Shown: positions 12,134 through 21,927 of the stretch, piece after piece
Layout of the letters: each line of letters opens with the position of its first letter
Position numbering within the stretch: position 1 is the first letter of the stretch
Assembly: GCF_018294505.1 (NCBI RefSeq)
Contig: NC_057800.1
Span: 174,358,396 to 174,422,395 of the forward strand
Source: Triticum aestivum
Taxonomy: Eukaryota; Streptophyta; Magnoliopsida; Poales; Poaceae
Length of the DNA stretch: 64,000 bases
Reading direction: 5' to 3'
Made by a program: the position numbers and the translations under genes
The notes under the pieces: generated by a model
What the model saw: only the letters and a program-made list of their open reading frames with translations
Told to the model about the DNA's origin: nothing
Databases searched by the model: none

Positions 12134-12361
12134 AGTCCGGGGATCGTCATCGAGCTGAACGTGTGCTAGAACTCAGAGGTGCCGTAGTTTCGGTGCTTGA
12201 TCGGTTGGGCCGTGAAGAGGTACGACTACATCAACCAAGGTAACGCTTCCGTTGTCGATCTACAAGGGTACGTAGATCATACTCTCCCCTCTCGTTGCTA
12301 TGCATCACCATGATCTTGCGTGTGCGTAGGAATTTTTTTGAAATTACTACGTTCCCCAACA
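12134..12361 (+). repeat. E2 3' LTR, last 228 bp only
   Basis: Matches 7276-7503 of the 5' LTR with few differences and ends in the same CCCCAACA, followed by the target duplication CCTTC. The missing 1.5 kb of LTR together with RNase H and the polypurine tract points to a single internal deletion after insertion. Confidence 0.9.
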
Positions 12362-12472
12362 CCTTCGTCGTTGATGTAGAGCTTGCTGCGACGACTCTTG
12401 GTCATCCGGCCCACAGCGTATCCCTTGAGCCCTTCGAAGTTGCCCTTCAAGAACTCAAATCCACCATGCGCT
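12362..12472 (-). pseudogene. E1 gag, first part (5' of E2 insertion)
   Basis: A short minus-strand gag segment between E1's primer site and the E2 insertion. It reads a Lys/Arg-containing stretch ending in KLYINDE at the E2 junction and stays in frame with the gag part at 5766. The start codon is unclear; an ATG on the minus strand near 12468 is in another frame. Confidence 0.6.
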
Positions 12473-12491
12473 GGCCCCACGGTGGGCGCCA
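12473..12491 (-). other. E1 primer binding site (tRNA-Lys type)
   Basis: The minus strand reads TGGCGCCCACCGTGGGGCC, complementary to the 3' end of plant tRNA-Lys as I recall it (ending CCCCACGGTGGGCGCCA). It begins two bases after the LTR. E8 has the same site. Confidence 0.8.
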
Positions 12492-12493
12492 AC

Positions 12494-13022
12494 TGTCGTG
12501 GAGTTGTCACGGCATATGTCCTAGCAAAAGGACTTAGTCATAGGGCCATCACAACTAGGAAGCTTAAAGGGGTTAATCGGGACAAAGGACACGAGAGGTT
12601 TATACTAGTTCGGCCCCTTACGATGAAGGTAAAAGCCTGCGTCTATTTGTGTTGGAATTGCTGGGGTTTCGATGACCAGGGAGCGAATCCTCTTTGCCTG
12701 GCTGCGAGTTGTTGTTTTTTTGTCCTAAGCCGCCGCCGGGTCGTCCCCTTATATACCTGGGTTGATGCCTGGCGGCCTACAGAGTCCCGGCCGGCTCATA
12801 AAACGTGTCCGGCTCGGTGACTTCTTTTATATGCCTTTCTTTACAAGTCTTTCTTTAGGGCGGTTTACAATATTGGGCCTCAAGCTGCCTCTGGGCTTTA
12901 GGCCTTCTATAAGTCTTAATAAACTATCACTTTGAATATTACTGGGCTTCTTTTGTAACCCGCCAATGGGGTTGACCTAGCCCCTCCTGGCCGGGTTATA
13001 CCTGGTAGCTATATTCCCAACA
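12494..13022 (-). repeat. E1 5' LTR
   Basis: 529 bp with TG...CA ends (minus strand begins TGTTGGGAATATAGC and ends CTCCACGACA). A minus-strand TATA box, TATATAAGG, lies at 12748-12756. The LTR is homologous to the lone LTR E4 at 18002-18540, which lies in the opposite orientation. Confidence 0.88.
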
Positions 13023-13834
13023 GGTAGTAAAGGTAAATTCTCTCTATAGATTTGATAAATGAGAAATCCCATCTACTAAGTTTGCTGGCCAATGCTTGGA
13101 TGAGTTTGATGGCTTTATGGTTAAGCAAGAAGACTTCAATGCTTATGTTGGTAGATAATTGAAACGCAATGCTTATATGATTGAACACTTGAGTGATTAT
13201 ATGTCTAGAGTTAAAGGTGAACTTAAACTTATTAGTAAACATGCTTCTATGGTTACCACTCAAGTAGAACAAGTACTTAAGGCTCAAAATGATTTGCTTA
13301 ATGAATTAAATAATAAGAAAATGATAATGTTGTTAGAGTTATGGCTAGAGGGGGTAAAATGACTCAGGAACCTTTGTATCCTGAGGGCCACCCTAAGAGA
13401 ATTGAGCAAGATTCTCAGAGAACTAATATCGATGCACCTAGTTCTTCTAAGAAGAAGAAAAGGAAAAATGATAGAACTTTGCATGCTTCTAGTGAAGCTG
13501 TTATTGACACACCTGAGAATCCCAATGATATTTCTATTTCTGATGCTGAAACACAATCTGGTAATGAATATGAACCTAGTGATAATGTTAATGATGATGT
13601 TCATGTTGATGCTCAACCTAGCAATGACAATGATGTAGAGATTGAACCTGCTGTTGATCTTGATAACCCACAATCAAAGAATCAGCGCTATGATAAGAGA
13701 GACTTTGTTGCTATGAAGCACGGTAAAGAAAGAGAACCATGGGTTTAGAAACCCATGCCCTTTCCTCCTAAACCATCCAAGAAAAAGGATGATGAGGATT
13801 TTGAGCGCTTTGCTGAAATGATTAGACCTATCTT
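13023..13834 (+). pseudogene. E3 gag C-terminal part
   Basis: Two overlapping open pieces (13159-13362 and 13341-13748) encode a helical segment (DYMSRVKGELKLISKHASM) followed by a Lys-rich then acidic, low-complexity tail ending in DKRDFVAMKHGKE. This is typical of the region between gag core and protease in Athila-type elements. Stops at 13156 and 13746 and a frame change between the pieces break it. No zinc knuckle is visible. Confidence 0.65.
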
Positions 13835-14521
13835 TTGCGTATGCGTTTGACTGATATGCTTAAAATGAACCCTTATGCTAAGTACATGAAAGATATTGTT
13901 ACAAATAAAAGAAAGATACCGAAATCTGAAATTTCCACCATGCTTGCTAATTATACTTCTAAAGGTGGAATACCAAAGAAACTAGGAGATCCAGGAGTAC
14001 CAAAAATACCATGCTCCATTAAAAGAAACTATGTTAAAACTGATTTATGTGATCTTGGAGCCGGTGTTAGTGTTATGCCTCTCTCTTTATATCATAGACT
14101 TGATTTGAATAAGCTGACACCTACTGAAATATCTTTGCAAATGGCTGATAAATCAACTGCTATACCAGTCGGTATTTGTGAAGATGTGCCTGTTGTGGTT
14201 GCAAACATTACTATTTTAACGGACTTTGTTATTCTTGATATCCCCGAGGACGATAGTATGTCGATTATCCTTGGTAGACCCTTTTTGAATACTGCAGGGG
14301 CTGTTATTGATTGCAACAAAGGAAATGCCACTTTTCTTGTTAATGGTAATGAGCATACGGTACACTTTCCGAGGAAACAACCTCAAGTCCACAGTATCAA
14401 TTCCATTGGAAACATTTCAATGATTACTATTGGAGGTTTTGAATTTCCTCTTCCTACTGTCAAGAAGAAATATGATGTTCTTAATGTTGGGGATGTGCAT
14501 ATCCATGTTGAGGTAACCTAG
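13835..14521 (+). CDS. E3 aspartic protease domain
   Basis: 228 codons. Residues about 70-170 form a retropepsin-like domain: CDLGAGVSVMPLSLYHRL holds the catalytic Asp as D-L-G, and SIILGRPFLNTAGAVID is the C-terminal lobe, closely matching the E9 protease (CDMGASASAIP and IIFGRPFLNT). D-L-G-A or D-M-G-A is usual for this lineage as I recall. The frame starts inside the gag-protease linker (FLRMRLTDMLKMNPYAKYM) after a frame break near 13830, so the first codon is not a real start. No RT follows the stop at 14519. Confidence 0.8.
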   Translation: MRMRLTDMLKMNPYAKYMKDIVTNKRKIPKSEISTMLANYTSKGGIPKKLGDPGVPKIPCSIKRNYVKTDLCDLGAGVSVMPLSLYHRLDLNKLTPTEISLQMADKSTAIPVGICEDVPVVVANITILTDFVILDIPEDDSMSIILGRPFLNTAGAVIDCNKGNATFLVNGNEHTVHFPRKQPQVHSINSIGNISMITIGGFEFPLPTVKKKYDVLNVGDVHIHVEVT

Positions 14522-15302
14522 TGTTATTTGAAATTTCTCTGGTTTCATGCGATTCGGAATGAGTTTGTTAACAAGACTTGATCAACCTTGTTAGTGGATT
14601 CCTTTTGATGAACATGAGATGGATGAAGTTAGAAAGCACAACCTTCTGTACCCTCTTTTTACTTTCTGTTATTTATATTAAATAAAGTGAAAATAGTATT
14701 TTCTGCCTGTTTTCTAAATTATCCTTGCAATAAAAAATACCCTGAAAATAAAAGTTCTCCAAATGCCCTGAAAATGAAATATGATTTTTTCTAGAATATT
14801 TAAGAATTATTGGCACTGAGAACACATCAGGGGGACTCACCGTGTGCCCACGAGGGTGTAGGGCGCACCCTACCCCCCTGGGTGCCCCCTGCCTCGTGGA
14901 CCCCACGTGGGTCCCCTCCACTTATTATTACACCCACACACTTCGTTGTCCTCCAAAAAAAATCATCCACCAGCTCAAACCCAAGTTCAAGCTCATCTTG
15001 CTGCCATTTTCGATCTCCTTGCTCAAAGCTCCATTCACAAAACTGCTTTGGGGGATTGTTCTTCGGTATGTGACTCCTCCAATGGTCCAATTAGTTTTTG
15101 TTCGAGTGCTTTATTTATTGCAAATTTTTGCTGCTTAGGTGACCCTGTTCTTGAGCTTGCATGTCAAATTTATGTGGTCAAAAGTAGTTTTAATGCATGA
15201 TATAGCCTCTAGACACTTGTAGGAGTAGTTGCTATCAATTTTGTTGAGTTTGGTTCACTTTTATTTTAAGTTACTAAAAATTTCATATTTTTTTAGAAAA
15301 AG
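14522..15302 (+). other. E3 non-coding region with GC-rich hairpin upstream of ORF3
   Basis: No gene seen. From about 14640 it is AT-rich, then a GC-rich hairpin module (14847-14899, arms around CCCACGAGG and CCTCGTGG) appears, followed by a pyrimidine-rich stretch and 300 bp of AT-rich leader before the ATG at 15303. The same hairpin occurs in the E3 and E9 LTRs and upstream of the E9 third ORF, so this may be an internal promoter-like segment. Confidence 0.55.
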
Positions 15303-16193
15303 ATGAAGAGATTTTTGAGGGGCTCATCGAGCCAAAGCTCGAAGGATAAGCAAAGTGGAGAGAATAAGAAGCCCAAGTATAATCTCCCTCGTACTGCGGA
15401 GGTTTGGCCGTGTGAATGGCCTTGTGATGAGTTCTTGAGAGAAGCCGAGATTTATGAAGATTTTTATTATTTGGCTGAGAATGCAGGCCTCACCGACTTC
15501 CTCCACGACCAGCATGAACAGTATCTCCTACTCACCAATTTTTTTGTGCAAAATTTTCATTTCCATGCTAGGAGATCGCCACCTTCAGTGGAATTTTATT
15601 TATATGATGAGCATAAGGAGAGGTCACTTTTTGATTTTTGCCGGGTTTGTAGGATACCCTTTGAGGGAAGCATAGAGGAACCACATTGTAATGATGTGGA
15701 GGGATTTATTGATATGATTCCTTTAGGGGAAACGAGGAAAGTTTCCGATGCAAGAATCACTAGCATACATTTTCCTGTTCTACGTTACTTTACAATATTT
15801 GCTCGTAGATTCTTAATTGGTCGTGGGAACTGTGGAAATCTTAGTGCCCCTGATATTGTTATTTTGCGCCATGCTCTGTTTCATGATACCACTTTCAGTT
15901 TAGGCGCTATTGTTGCTAAATGGTTAAATATGAACCGTACAAAGAGTCCCGTCTTAGGAGGCATCTTTGCCCCGCGCCTTTCTGCACACTTTAACATACC
16001 TATTAGGCATTATGAGAAAGAGGAAAAGTTTCTGCCTCATATTTTTCTAGATTATAAGAGCATGGTAGCACATGATTTTATTGTTAAGAAAAAGAAGAAG
16101 ATGCTTAACTATAGACTGAGATTTGATAAGAATCACTTTGAGACTATTACCTTGCAGCGGCTGAACAGTGGAGTAGTGCGGAATTCTAGTTAA
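15303..16193 (+). CDS. E3 ATHILA ORF1-like protein (third ORF)
   Basis: 296 codons from ATG to TAG, intact. A basic N-terminus (KRFLRGSSSQSSKDKQ) is followed by a globular part in which DFCRVCRIPFEG, SDARITSIHFPVLRYFTIFARRFLIGRG and VILRHALFHD resemble the plant ATHILA ORF-1 domain (Pfam PF03078) as I remember it. In Athila elements this reading frame lies between pol and the 3' LTR; its role is unknown, and it has sometimes been compared to an envelope. I see no signal peptide or membrane segment, so I favour a soluble protein, possibly nucleic-acid binding. Length is shorter than the roughly 400-500 residues I recall for the family, so the C-terminus may be cut. Being open while gag is broken is notable. 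Confidence 0.65.
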   Translation: MKRFLRGSSSQSSKDKQSGENKKPKYNLPRTAEVWPCEWPCDEFLREAEIYEDFYYLAENAGLTDFLHDQHEQYLLLTNFFVQNFHFHARRSPPSVEFYLYDEHKERSLFDFCRVCRIPFEGSIEEPHCNDVEGFIDMIPLGETRKVSDARITSIHFPVLRYFTIFARRFLIGRGNCGNLSAPDIVILRHALFHDTTFSLGAIVAKWLNMNRTKSPVLGGIFAPRLSAHFNIPIRHYEKEEKFLPHIFLDYKSMVAHDFIVKKKKKMLNYRLRFDKNHFETITLQRLNSGVVRNSS

Positions 16194-16611
16194 ATCAGGT
16201 TGCAGCAGCCGTTGGTGAGGAAGTGGCGAAGGATGACGATGGCGGTGGAGCTCGGGCGCTGAGACGACGCGAGGAAGAAGAAAGAGATGAAGAGGCAAGG
16301 GGGGAAGTGAAAGGGACCCCTGGCCCTATTTATAAGGCTGGATGGATAAGTGGCATGCGCGGGAATCGAGGAGACCAAAAAATGGATATGTGACGGCGCA
16401 AACGCCTCGATTTTCAGAGGTTCATTAAAAAAGAAGATTTATTAAGATTTGGGCCTTGTGCAATATTAATGACAGGTGACATCATGGCAGGTTACCACAA
16501 TCCCAGGAGATGACATCATGGCGGGTTACAAGGTCTCACGAAGAGTAAATGAAAATGATTTTTTCTAAGAGTTAAAGATTGACATGAACAAGTTCAAATC
16601 AACCTGGGGCC
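16194..16611 (-). promoter_or_regulatory. Candidate minus-strand promoter region between ORF3 and the E3 3' LTR
   Basis: No ORF of note. The minus strand shows, in order, two copies of a 19-bp repeat containing TGACATCATGG (16511-16529 and 16477-16495, one mismatch), a TATA-like box CCTTATAAATAG (16326-16337), then a pyrimidine-rich leader to about 16260. That arrangement resembles a plant promoter pointing into the ORF3 region. Transcription is not shown by sequence alone. The plus-strand polypurine tract expected just before 16612 is weak (CCTGGGG at 16603-16609). Confidence 0.4.
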
Positions 16612-17993
16612 TCATACGTCTCCATTGTATCTACTTTTCCAAACACGTTTGCCCTTGTTTTGGACTCTAACTTGCATGATTTGAATGGAACTAACCCGGA
16701 CTGACGCTGTTTTCCGCAGAATTTCCATGGTGTTATTTTTGTGCAGAAATAAAAGTTCTTGGAATGACCTGAAAATCAACGGAGAATATTTTTGGAATAT
16801 ATAAAAAATACTGGCGAAAGAATCAACGTCAAGGGGGCCACACCCTGTCCACGAGGGTGGGGGCGCCCCCTGCCTCATGGGCCCCCTTGGTGCTCCACCG
16901 ACCTCAACTCCAACTCCATATATTTACGTTCGGGGAGAAAAAAATTAGGGAGAAGGATTCATCATGTTTTACGATACGGAGCCGCCGCCAAGCCCTAATC
17001 TATCTCGGGAGGGCTGATCTGGAGTCCATTCGGGGCTCCGGAGAGGGGAATCCGTTGCCATCATCATCATCAACCTTCCTCCATCACCAATTTCATGATG
17101 CTCACCGCCGTGCGTGAGTAATTCCATCGTAGGCTTGCTGGACGGTGATGTGTTGGATAAGATTTATCATGTAACCGAGTTAGTTTTGTTAGGGTTTGAT
17201 CCCTAGTATCAATTATGTTCTGAGATTGATGTTGCTATGACTTTGCTATGCTTAATGCTTGTCACTAGGGCCCGAGTGCCATGATTTCAGATATGAACCT
17301 ATTATGTTTTCATGAATATATGTGAGTTCTTGATCCTATCTTTCAAGTCTATAGTCATCTATTATGTGTTATGATCCGTTAACCCCGAAGTGAAAATAAT
17401 CGGGATACTTACCGGTGATGACCGTAGTTTGAGGAGTTCATATATTTACTAAGTGCTAATGCTTTGGTCTGGTACTCTATTAAAAGGAGGCCTTAATATC
17501 CCTTAGTTTCCAATAGGACCCCGCTGCCATGGGAGGGTAGGACAAAATATGTCATGCAAGTTCTTTTCCATAAGCATGTATGACTATATTCGGAACCATG
17601 CCTACATTACATTGATGAACTGGAGCTTGTTCTGTGTCACCCTATGTTATAACTATTGCATGAGGAATCGCATCCGACATAATTATCCATCACTGATCCA
17701 TTGCCTACGAGCTTTTCACATATTGTTATTCGCTTATTTACTTTTCTGTTGCTACGGTTACAATCACTATAAAACCAAAACTATTACTTTTGCTGCCGTT
17801 ACCGCTACTATCATATTACTTTGCTACTAAATACTTTGCTGTAGATATTAAGTTTCCAGGTGTGGTTAAATTGACAACTCAGCCGCTAATACTTGAGAAT
17901 ATCCTTTGGCTCCCCTTGTGTCGAATCAATAAATTTGGGTTGAATACTCTACCCTCGAAAACTGTTGCGATCCCCTATACTTGTGGGTTATCA
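16612..17993 (+). repeat. E3 3' LTR (Athila type)
   Basis: 1382 bp. Begins TCATACGTCTCCATTG (the usual TGATACGTCTCC with one change) and ends CTATACTTGTGGGTTATCA. It contains a shorter version of the GC hairpin (16849-16881) and a TATA-like CATATATTTA near 16916-16925. The end matches the E9 5' LTR end (53911-53935). Small hydrophobic open frames in it are by-products. Confidence 0.85.
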
Positions 17994-18001
17994 GGGCATA
18001 A

Positions 18002-18540
18002 TATTGGGGATATGACTATTGGGTATGACCCGCCCAGGAGGGGCTGGGTTATTCCGATGACAGTTCATCAAGACAAGGCCCGTGAAGATGTTGAAGATGG
18101 CGGTTCAGATAGCAGGCTTACTAAGGACCTAAAGCCCAAAGGCGGCTTAAGGCCCATAGGTATAAACCGCCATATGTGTATAGCTTGTATTGTAAGGCAG
18201 GCGTAGTTAGTCACCGAGCCGGACACGTTGTGTATGAGCCGGCCGGGACTCCGTGAGCCGCGGGGCGTCAACCTGTGTATATAAAGGGACGACCCGACGG
18301 CGGTTTAGGGCAAGAAACAAGAGAGGTTGAAAGCTAGGTTAAGCGTATTCGCTCCCTGGTAACCGAAACCCAAGCAATACCACCTCAACTAGAGTAGGCT
18401 TTTACCTTCATAGCAAGGGGCCGAACCAGTATAAACTCATGTGTCCTTTATCCCGTTGAACCCCTTTAAGCTAACCTAGTTGCGATGGCTCCACGACTAA
18501 GTCCTTTCTCTAGGACATCTACCGTGACAATTCCATGACA
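18002..18540 (+). repeat. E4: lone Tat-type LTR
   Basis: 539 bp, homologous to the E1 LTR but in the opposite orientation. It ends CCGTGACAATTCCATGACA, carries TATATAAA at 18278-18285, and begins TATTGGGGATATGAC (TG changed to TA). No primer site or gag follows. Flanks are CATAA on the left and GGTTT on the right, so there is no target duplication; it is either a solo LTR that has recombined or a truncated element end. Confidence 0.78.
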
Positions 18541-19372
18541 GGTTTTGTTTGGCCAACTTGATCTATTTATCTTGCAATGGGAAGAAGTGATTTGTAGTGG
18601 GTTCGATCTTACGGTGCTTGATACCAGTGATAGAAGGGGAACCGACACGTATGTATCGTTGCTACTAAGGATAAAATGATGGGGTCTATCTCTACATAGA
18701 TAGATCTTGTCTACATCATGTCATCGTTCTTATTGCAATACTCTGTTTCTCCATGAACTTAATACACTAGATGCATGTTGGATAGCAGTCAATGTGTGGA
18801 GTAATAGTAGTAGATGCAGGCAGGAGTCGGTCTACTAATCTTGGACGTGATGCCTATGTAATGATCATTGCCTGGATATCGTCATGACTATTTGAAGTTC
18901 TATCAATTGCCCAAGAGTAATTTGTTCACCCACCATTTGCTATTTTTCTTGAGAGAAGCCACTAGTGAAACCTACGGCTCCCGGGTCTCTTTCTCATATT
19001 ATGTGCCTTGGCGATCTACTTTTCCTTTCTATTTATTTTCAGATCTACTAAACCAAAAACCCAAAAATACCTTGCTGCAATTTATTCTTATTTATTTTAT
19101 TTGGCGTTCGATCTATCAATCTACTACAAATTTACCTCACGTCCATTTGCCTATCTTGATGCGTCGTATCCCGGAAGGGATTGACAACCCCTTTAACATG
19201 ACGGGTTGCGAGAAGTTTTTATTTGTGTGCAGGTGCTATTTATGTTGTGTTGCTCGGTTCTCCTACTGGTTCGATAACCTTTGTTTCACATCTGAGGGAA
19301 ATACCTATTGCCATTGTGCTGCATCATCCCTTCCTCTTTGGGGAAATACCGACGTAGCTTCAAGCGACATCA
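18541..19372 (+). repeat. E5: gypsy LTR fragment
   Basis: About 830 bp of non-coding sequence reading GGAACCGACACGTATGTATC, TCTACATCATGTCATC and ending TTCAAGCGACATCA. From memory this matches the 3' half of Triticeae Athila-type LTRs. The 5' half is absent, cut where E4 begins, and no internal region follows because E6 starts at 19373. The single long open frame in it is not a gene. Confidence 0.6.
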
Positions 19373-21424
19373 GTACACATCATAAGCTTGCAAGCAAACA
19401 ACTAAGCAGTTAGTCACAAGGTGATGTATTACGGAATGAGTAAAGAGACTTGTCGGTAACGAGATTGAACTAGGTATGAAGATATCAACAATCGAATCTC
19501 GGGCAACTAACATATCGATTGACAAAAGGAATTACGTATGTTGTCATAACGGTTTGACCGATAAAGATCTTCGTAGAATATTTAGGAGATAAAATGAGCA
19601 TCTAGGTTCCGCTATTGGTTATTGACCGAAGAGGTGTCTCGCTCATGTCTACATAGTTCTCGAACCCGTAGGGTCCGCACGCTTAACGTTCGATGACGAT
19701 TTAGTATTATATGGGTTATGTGATTTGGTAACCGAATGTTGTTCGGAGTCCCAGATGAGATCACGGACATGACCAGGAGTCTCGAAATGGTCCATAGGTA
19801 GAGATTTATATATAGGACGATGGTATTCAGATACTGGAAGTGTTCTGGAGGGTACCAGGTACTTATTGGGTCGCCGGAAAGGAGTTTCGGGCACCCCCGA
19901 CAAAGATATGGGCCTTATGGGCCAAGTGAGGGAACACACCAGCCCTGGTGCGCCCCTATAGATGCTAGCCCTATGAGGAGGAGAAGGAAAGAGGGGAAGG
20001 CAAGGAAAGTGTGGATTGGGATTCCTACTTCCTTACCTCTCCCCCCGTCTTTGGACGAGACTTGCCTGCTCCCCCAGTGTGTGCCCATCCGTGCTCCCGC
20101 ATACATGGCATGATTTCATTGGAACAAAATAAGGCCCGGCCCCACCCCCTTAAAATCAGGGGGAGATGATTAGATTAGAAAGAAAAAAGAGAAAAAGACA
20201 GTCGTAGGATGGAGTGGGAGCACGGATGGGAGCATGGGGAGGGAGCAGGCAAGCCGGATCCCCCGTCTTTCTTTCCACCTCGGTTACATATGGCAGGGGG
20301 CGCGCGGCTTGGGAGGGACTCCAAGTAGGATTCCTCCTACTTTGGCGCCTTCTATGACTGCTCCTCATTCCCTCCCACCTGTATATATGAGGGGGGTGCC
20401 CAGCACACAATAGACAATTGCCTAGCCGTGTGCGGCGCCCCCTCCACAGATTACAGCCTCGGTCATATTCTCGCGGTGCTTAGGCGAAGCCCTGTGCGGA
20501 TCACTTCACCATCACCGTCACCATGCCGTTGTGCTGATGGAACTCATCTACTTCCTCGGCACTCTGCTGCATCAAGAGTTCGAGGGATGTCATCGAGCTG
20601 AACGTGTGTAGAACTCGGAGGTGCCGTACGTTCGGTGCTTGATCGGCCGGAACAAGAAAAAGTTCGACTACATCAACCGCGTTGTCAAACGCTTCCGTTT
20701 TCGGTCTACGAAGGTACGTAGACATATTCTCCCCCTCTCATTGCTATGCATCTCCTAGATAGATCTTGCATGAGCGTAGGATTTTTTTTAAAATTGCATG
20801 CTACGTTTCCCAACAGTGGCATCCGAAGCAGGTCTATGCGTAGACGATATGCACGAGTAGAACACAAAGAGTTGTGGGCGGTGATAATCATACTGCATAC
20901 CACCAATGTCTTATTTTGATTTGGCGGTATTGTTGGATGAAGCGGCCCGGACCAACCTTACATGACCACGTCCATGAGACCGGTTCCATCAACAGACATG
21001 CAACTAGTTGTGCATAAAGGTGGCTGGCGGGTGTCTGTTTCTCCAACTTTAGTTGAATCGAATTTGACTGCGGCCGGTCCTTGCTGAAGGTTAAAACAGA
21101 AAACTTAATGAATCGCCGTTGTGGTTTTGATGCATAGGTAAGAATGGTTCTTGCTAAAAGCCCATAGCAGCCATGTAAAACTTGGAACAACAGAGTAGAG
21201 GACGTCTAACTTGTTTTTGCAGGGCATGTTGTGATGTGATATGGTCAAGACATGATGTGATACATGTTATTGTATGAGATGATCATGTTTTGTAAAAGTT
21301 ACTGGCAACCAGCTAGAGCCTTATGGTTGTCTCTTTATTGTATGAAATGCAAACACCATGTAATTGCTTTACTTTATCACTATGTGTTAGTGATAGTTGT
21401 AGAAGCAATAGTTGGCGAGACGAC
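19373..21424 (+). mobile_element. E6: Angela/BARE1-type copia, 5' end only
   Basis: An LTR lacking about its first 530 bp (19373-20815, TATA at 20382-20388, ending TACGTTTCCCAACA), a primer site resembling initiator-Met tRNA (TGGCATCCGAAGC at 20817-20829), and 600 bp of leader matching the E2 leader. At 21424 it is cut by the insertion of E7. No gag is reached; the rest of E6 is not found elsewhere in the window. Confidence 0.85.
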
Positions 21425-21901
21425 TGAGGGGGTCTTGGGCTAAGGTGTCCTCGAGCGTCCGGCCTATTAGCCATGGGCTGGACTGATGGGATGTGAAGAT
21501 ACGAAGACCGGAGAGTGCACCCGTGTCCGGATGGGACCCTCCTTGGCGTGGAAGGCAAGCTTGGCGACTAAATATGTAGAGTCCTTTTTGTAACCGACCT
21601 TGTGTAACCCTAGATCCTCCCGGTGTCTATATAAACCGGAGGACCTAGTCCGGAGGGGTAGACACATCATCATAACCATACAAGCTAGGCCTCTAGGGTT
21701 CAGCCATTACGATCTCATAGTAGATCAACTCTTGTAATACTCATATTCATCAAGAACAATCAAGCAGGTCGTAGGGTATTACCTCCATAGAGAGGGCCCG
21801 AACCTGGGTAAAACATTGTGTCCCCTGTCTCCTGTTACCATCGACCTTAGATGCACAGTTCGGGACCCCCTACCTGAGATCCGCCGGTTTTGACATCGAC
21901 A
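21425..21901 (+). repeat. E7 5' LTR
   Basis: 477 bp from TGAGGGGGTCTTGGGC to TTTTGACATCGACA with a TATA box TATATAA at 21628-21634. Inserted in the E6 leader after ACGAC. The following TGGGTGCTTTCATTGAGAG (21902-21920) should be the primer site; it looks like TGGTGCTTTCATTGAGAG with one extra base, and I cannot assign the tRNA. Confidence 0.75.
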
Positions 21902-21927
21902 TGGGTGCTTTCATTGAGAGTTCCACT

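Larger units (their letters stand above)
5767..12361 (+). mobile_element. E2: Angela/BARE1-type Ty1/copia retrotransposon, decayed, nested in E1
   Basis: Bounded by a 1737-bp 5' LTR (5767-7503) and the last 228 bp of the 3' LTR (12134-12361). Flanking bases are CCTTC at 5762-5766 and CCTTC at 12362-12366, a perfect 5-bp target duplication showing insertion into E1 gag. Inside lie a long leader, gag, protease, integrase and RT in copia order. RNase H, the polypurine tract and about 1.5 kb of the 3' LTR are missing. Many stops and frameshifts make it non-coding. LTR ends (CCCTAGAGG near the start, CTACGTTCCCCAACA at the end) match my recollection of the Angela/BARE1/WIS group. Confidence 0.92.
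1..13022 (-). mobile_element. E1: Tat-lineage Ty3/gypsy retrotransposon, 5' portion, split by E2
   Basis: Reading from right to left the element shows a 5' LTR (12494-13022), a tRNA-Lys-type primer site, gag, aspartic protease, RT, RNase H, a second archaeal-type RNase H and integrase, which runs off the left edge. The order protease-RT-RNase H-integrase is Ty3/gypsy, and the second RNase H places it in the Tat lineage. E2 interrupts gag between 5767 and 12361. Its 3' end, antisense region and 3' LTR lie outside the window, so its own target duplication cannot be checked; the base pairs right of its LTR are GGTAG. The coding region holds several stops and frameshifts and is a dead copy. Confidence 0.9.
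13023..17993 (+). mobile_element. E3: Athila-lineage gypsy remnant without RT or integrase
   Basis: Starts inside gag where E1 is inserted, then runs through gag/protease (to 14521), a non-coding stretch with a GC hairpin, an ATHILA ORF1-like gene (15303-16193), a spacer and a 3' LTR (16612-17993). The protease and LTR resemble E9. RT, RNase H and integrase are absent with no visible scar, so this may be a non-autonomous family rather than a single deletion. The 5' LTR is not in the window, presumably beyond E1 to the left. Confidence 0.8.

Noticed and set aside
15303..16193. Third ORF as a viral-type envelope gene
   Set aside because: No signal peptide, membrane segment or cleavage site visible; the sequence fits ATHILA ORF1 better.
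17549..17830. 93-codon hydrophobic open frame
   Set aside because: Lies inside the E3 LTR, with no homologue I recognise and no consistent frame in the E9 LTR.
18868..19413. 181-codon open frame in E5
   Set aside because: Crosses from LTR sequence of E5 into E6 and has no domain.
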